This document shows, one piece after another, positions 5,572 to 7,682 of a DNA stretch of 7,682 bases. This DNA is from Pseudomonadota bacterium (GTDB lineage: Bacteria; Pseudomonadota; Gammaproteobacteria; Burkholderiales; Thiobacillaceae). The stretch's first letter is position 1. Each line of letters opens with the position of its first letter. The DNA is taken from contig JAJYXA010000156.1 in assembly GCA_021791235.1 (NCBI GenBank), positions 1-7,682 on the forward strand, written 5' to 3'. Position numbers and translations under genes: made by a program. The notes beneath the pieces are model-generated. The model ran no database searches and had not been told where the DNA came from. It saw only the letters and a list, made by a program, of their open reading frames with translations.

Positions 5572-7073
5572 CGCCTGGCCTCGCGGTAAAGCAGGCTGAG
5601 GCTGAAACGTGCAGCCGGCGCGTCGGCCGCATCGGCATTGAGCGTTTTACCGGACAGCGTACTGCTGGAATCGGCGTTCACGGGACTGCTGTGCAGGCTC
5701 ACGGCCTGCACGCCCGGCATGGCCTGCAGGGTGTGCATGAATCCTTCGATGCGCTGCATGGCGGCCCGGTAATTGCCGTCGAACGGGGTCAATCCGGCAT
5801 CGAGGCTGACCCGTACTTCGCCGCTGGGCACCAGCGATTCATCGGTCCAGTTCAGGCTGTCCAGCGTGATGTCGGGGGCGGCAAGCAGGGACTGCCCGAT
5901 CGTCGCGAGGAGTGCGGCCACATCGGTCTGCGCGCTGTCGAGCTGGCGCGCCAGACTCACCGTCTGGACGAGTTGCTCGGGTGCCATGGCCTGGCTGGGG
6001 AACGTCCGTGCAATGGCCTGATAGCGGGCATCGAACTGCTGATACTGTTGGGTCAGCTGACGCGCCTGGTCGTCCAGGTCACGAGCATGCAGCCAGTAGG
6101 CGGCGGTGAGCCCCAGACCCAGCAACGCGACGATACCGGCGGCCGCATGCAGACCGCGTCGCCAGCGGAACTCGGTGTGGTGCTGCAACAATTCGGGCGG
6201 CGCCAGATTGAGTTTCAGCGCTTCGCCGGCGATGGCCGCCAGGGGCGCGACTTCCGGTGTGGCGGCGAGGAAGTCATCGGGGATGCGCAGCGCGCGCGCG
6301 AGGCTGGGCATGTCGACCAGTCGCGTGCTGAATGCCGGGTCGGCATTCAGCTGGGCCTGCGCGCTGTCCAGCTGGCCGCTGGGGTCGAGCAGCAGCACGT
6401 GCAGCCGGGCTTCGCGCGGCAGGATGCGCTGTCCGCTGAGATAGAGCTGCGTCTTCGCAATTTCGTCCGCCGCGTTGCCCGGCAGTTGGGTGGGCGCGTC
6501 GCCGCCGATCAGGCGCGAAAAACGCAACAAGCCATTGTGATAGTAGGACAGCCGCAAACTGTTGTTGAGACGGCAGGCCAGCAAGGTATGCGACGACTGT
6601 TCCCGCAGTTTTTCCAGCAGGTGCTGATAGGCCAGCGCCAGCGGCGTGATGCCCGCCAGCGGCACGCGCTCACTGTGCAGCACGCTGAGCCAGGGTGTCA
6701 GCCACTCGGCGTCGGGCAGGGCCGCCAGCAGATAGCGGTCGTCGCGGCGCCCGGCCGCTTCGCGCGCCTGCCGCCACGCGCCGGTGAAGCGCGTATTGCG
6801 GAATACCTGCTTGAGCTTGCGTGCCAGCAGTTCGTCGCGCGCGTGTCCCTGCACGTGCGGAAGGACTTCGCTGCGGTAGTCCTCGTCGACCGTGTCGGCC
6901 ACCAGCAGTACGGGCAGTCGCGCATGCTTGACCACGATTTTGCGGAACGCAGCCAGTCCTTCAGCGCTGGCTGGAAATTCGCCCAGCCAGTGCATATGTC
7001 CCGGACGCCAGTCGAGGATGCCGATCTGGCGGGGTGTAGCAAATAGAAGCAGGCGGTGCTCGAACATGATCAT
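5568..7073 (-). CDS. GspL/MshI-like platform protein (PilM-PilN-like fusion)
   Basis: This 501-residue protein has a cytosolic N-terminal half of about 300 residues that looks like the actin-like fold of PilM and the GspL cytosolic domain. A segment LNLAPPELL precedes a basic stop (FRWRRG) and a single membrane helix (about 308-329). A coiled coil (330-356) and a PilN/GspL-like periplasmic domain follow to the C-terminus. Such proteins recruit the assembly ATPase and join the PilO/GspM-like partner, which is encoded next with an ATGA overlap. The order GspL-like, PilO-like, small exported protein resembles mshI-mshJ-mshK of MSHA pili. ATG codons at 7073 and 7067 (MIMFEH) are both possible starts; neither has a good ribosome-binding site, so coupling to upstream translation may matter. 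A MITE-like or coupled-ORF segment lies directly upstream. Confidence 0.82.
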   Translation of the reverse strand: MIMFEHRLLLFATPRQIGILDWRPGHMHWLGEFPASAEGLAAFRKIVVKHARLPVLLVADTVDEDYRSEVLPHVQGHARDELLARKLKQVFRNTRFTGAWRQAREAAGRRDDRYLLAALPDAEWLTPWLSVLHSERVPLAGITPLALAYQHLLEKLREQSSHTLLACRLNNSLRLSYYHNGLLRFSRLIGGDAPTQLPGNAADEIAKTQLYLSGQRILPREARLHVLLLDPSGQLDSAQAQLNADPAFSTRLVDMPSLARALRIPDDFLAATPEVAPLAAIAGEALKLNLAPPELLQHHTEFRWRRGLHAAAGIVALLGLGLTAAYWLHARDLDDQARQLTQQYQQFDARYQAIARTFPSQAMAPEQLVQTVSLARQLDSAQTDVAALLATIGQSLLAAPDITLDSLNWTDESLVPSGEVRVSLDAGLTPFDGNYRAAMQRIEGFMHTLQAMPGVQAVSLHSSPVNADSSSTLSGKTLNADAADAPAARFSLSLLYREARR

Positions 7074-7308
7074 GAAAACCGCAGTAGACCGCTCATAAAT
7101 GTCGGAAGTACCGCATGGAAATTGATTCTCCTGCCTTCGATGACGTGTACCGGGAAATGGAATCCGCTACGCATTCGCTGGCCCGCCTGGCCATGCGTCT
7201 TCCTTTGTCGCTCGTCGTTGCAGGCGTCGGCCTGCCACCTCCTCGCTTCGCGGCAGCCACTCGCCCAGTCGCACCATCGAATGCATTCAACTGTGGTTTC
7301 CATGATCA
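7067..7308. repeat. Putative MITE-like element with 26-base inverted repeats
   Basis: The ends of this roughly 242-base segment are inverted repeats of each other: 7067-7092 on the plus strand against 7283-7308 on the minus strand. By hand alignment they match at 21 of 26 positions without gaps. Both begin TGATCATG, then RAAACCRCAGTWGA. The palindromic TGATCA lies at each tip, so CATGATCA is also a direct repeat (7065-7072 and 7301-7308). The segment sits exactly between the F-family gene and the GspL-like gene, and its tips supply the first gene's stop and the second gene's start. No transposase is encoded, so a non-autonomous element is the natural reading. No second copy exists in the window, and a structured intercistronic region is possible. 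Confidence 0.5.
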
Positions 7309-7309
7309 C
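7070..7309 (-). CDS. Possible small coupled ORF between F-family and GspL-like genes
   Basis: This 79-codon frame starts with GTG overlapping the F-family stop (GTGA) and ends with TGA overlapping the GspL-like start (ATGA), as real coupled genes do. Another start is the ATG at 7303. The peptide is rich in Arg, Trp, Cys and His (CIRWCDW, SGCREARRWQADAC), has no membrane segment and matches no family I know. Two other minus-strand frames and one plus-strand frame (7115-7336, with GGAAG before its ATG) are also partly open here. Both junctions fall inside the inverted-repeat tips, so the overlaps may be accidental. I rate it as unproven. Confidence 0.22.
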   Translation of the reverse strand: MIMETTVECIRWCDWASGCREARRWQADACNDERQRKTHGQAGQRMRSGFHFPVHVIEGRRINFHAVLPTFMSGLLRFS

Positions 7310-7682
7310 AGCGGCAGATTCCCGATCAGGTCGTAAATCGGCAACAGCACCGACACCAGGATGCCGCCGAGCAGCAAACCCAGAATGGCCGTGAGCAGCG
7401 GTTCCAGAACCCTGAGGCCGTTTTCGATCGAGTCGAGCACTTCGCGGTTGTAGAAAAACGTCACGTTGTCCAGTGCTTCGTCGAGCGCACCCGTGCTCTC
7501 ACCCACGCGCAGCATGCGGATCACCAGCGGCGGAAACAGCGCCAGCGACTGGAAGCTTTCCGACAGCCCGCGCCCGTCTGCAATCTGCTGCGCGGCGCGG
7601 CGGATGCCGCTGGCGATCACCCGGTTGCCAGCGATCATCTCGCAGGCGCGCAGGGCCTCCAGTACGGTCACGCCCGAGCGGT
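7306..7682 (-). CDS. Type II secretion/type IV pilus F-family inner-membrane protein, C-terminal part
   Basis: The 5' end lies beyond the window; the frame is open to the edge (reading RSGVTVLEALRACEMIAGN at the left end of the visible protein). About 124 residues remain. They form the second four-helix cytosolic domain typical of GspF, PilC and MshG, including QIADGRGLSESF, FPPLVIRMLRVGESTGALDEAL and the tyrosine-bearing FYNREVLD. A final membrane helix (LLTAILGLLLGGILVSVLLPIYDLI) and the short tail GNLPL follow. These polytopic proteins form the base of the pilus or pseudopilus assembly platform and contact the ATPase. The visible downstream order of GspL-like, PilO-like, exported protein and pilin fits an MSHA-like pilus or secretion system, so MshG is the closest functional analogue. 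Confidence 0.9.
   Translation of the reverse strand, partial: RSGVTVLEALRACEMIAGNRVIASGIRRAAQQIADGRGLSESFQSLALFPPLVIRMLRVGESTGALDEALDNVTFFYNREVLDSIENGLRVLEPLLTAILGLLLGGILVSVLLPIYDLIGNLPL

Noticed and set aside
5559..7046. A 495-codon open frame on the plus strand opposite the GspL-like gene
   Set aside because: The composition is low-complexity Gln/Gly/Arg without motifs. The minus-strand frame carries a membrane helix, overlaps with neighbours and a recognisable layout.
7115..7336. A 73-codon plus-strand frame with GGAAG before its ATG
   Set aside because: It runs against the operon, overlaps the end of the F-family gene and crosses the inverted-repeat tip. No family resemblance supports it.

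Overview
The window is high in G+C (the pilin gene at 1090-1734 is visibly less so) and densely packed. Its Kef-type antiporter, its pilin families and its sigma-54 promoter all point to a proteobacterium. I infer a betaproteobacterium, for example something near Thiobacillus or the Nitrosomonadales, but no rRNA or other marker fixes this.

Layout. (1) 2-1039, plus strand: the C-terminal end of a CPA2 (KefB/KefC-type) cation:proton antiporter with its cytosolic NAD-binding RCK/TrkA-N and TrkA-C domains; the 5' end is outside the window. (2) 1090-1734, minus strand: a single-gene unit for a type IV pilin-like protein. It has a near-perfect sigma-54 promoter, an upstream IHF-type site and a textbook intrinsic terminator. 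(3) 2001-3737, plus strand: a multi-spanning membrane histidine kinase, divergent from the pilin gene and with no response regulator in view. (4) 3712-7682, minus strand: a tightly coupled operon for a type IV pilus or type II secretion-like assembly platform. In transcription order it encodes a GspF/PilC/MshG-type inner-membrane protein (partial), a GspL/MshI-like (PilM-PilN-like) protein, a PilO/MshJ-like protein, a small exported MshK/PilP-position protein, and a cysteine-rich minor pilin. From the GspL/MshI-like gene to the minor pilin, successive genes overlap by 4 or 8 bases.

How it fits together. The operon supplies an inner-membrane platform, an alignment complex and a minor pilin. 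The separate sigma-54-controlled pilin looks like a candidate major or highly expressed subunit. The divergent kinase is a natural candidate for the sensor that, through an NtrC-family regulator encoded elsewhere, drives that promoter. This is inference from arrangement and promoter type.

Most unusual items. The F-family and GspL/MshI-like genes are separated by a roughly 240-base segment bounded by 26-base imperfect inverted repeats (21 of 26 positions match by hand alignment), and its ends supply the stop and start codons of the flanking genes. It may be a MITE-like insertion or a tiny coupled gene. The pilin promoter region is also notable: sigma-54 and IHF motifs both match consensus and are correctly placed, next to an orphan kinase. 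No rRNA, tRNA, CRISPR array or complete transposase gene was seen.
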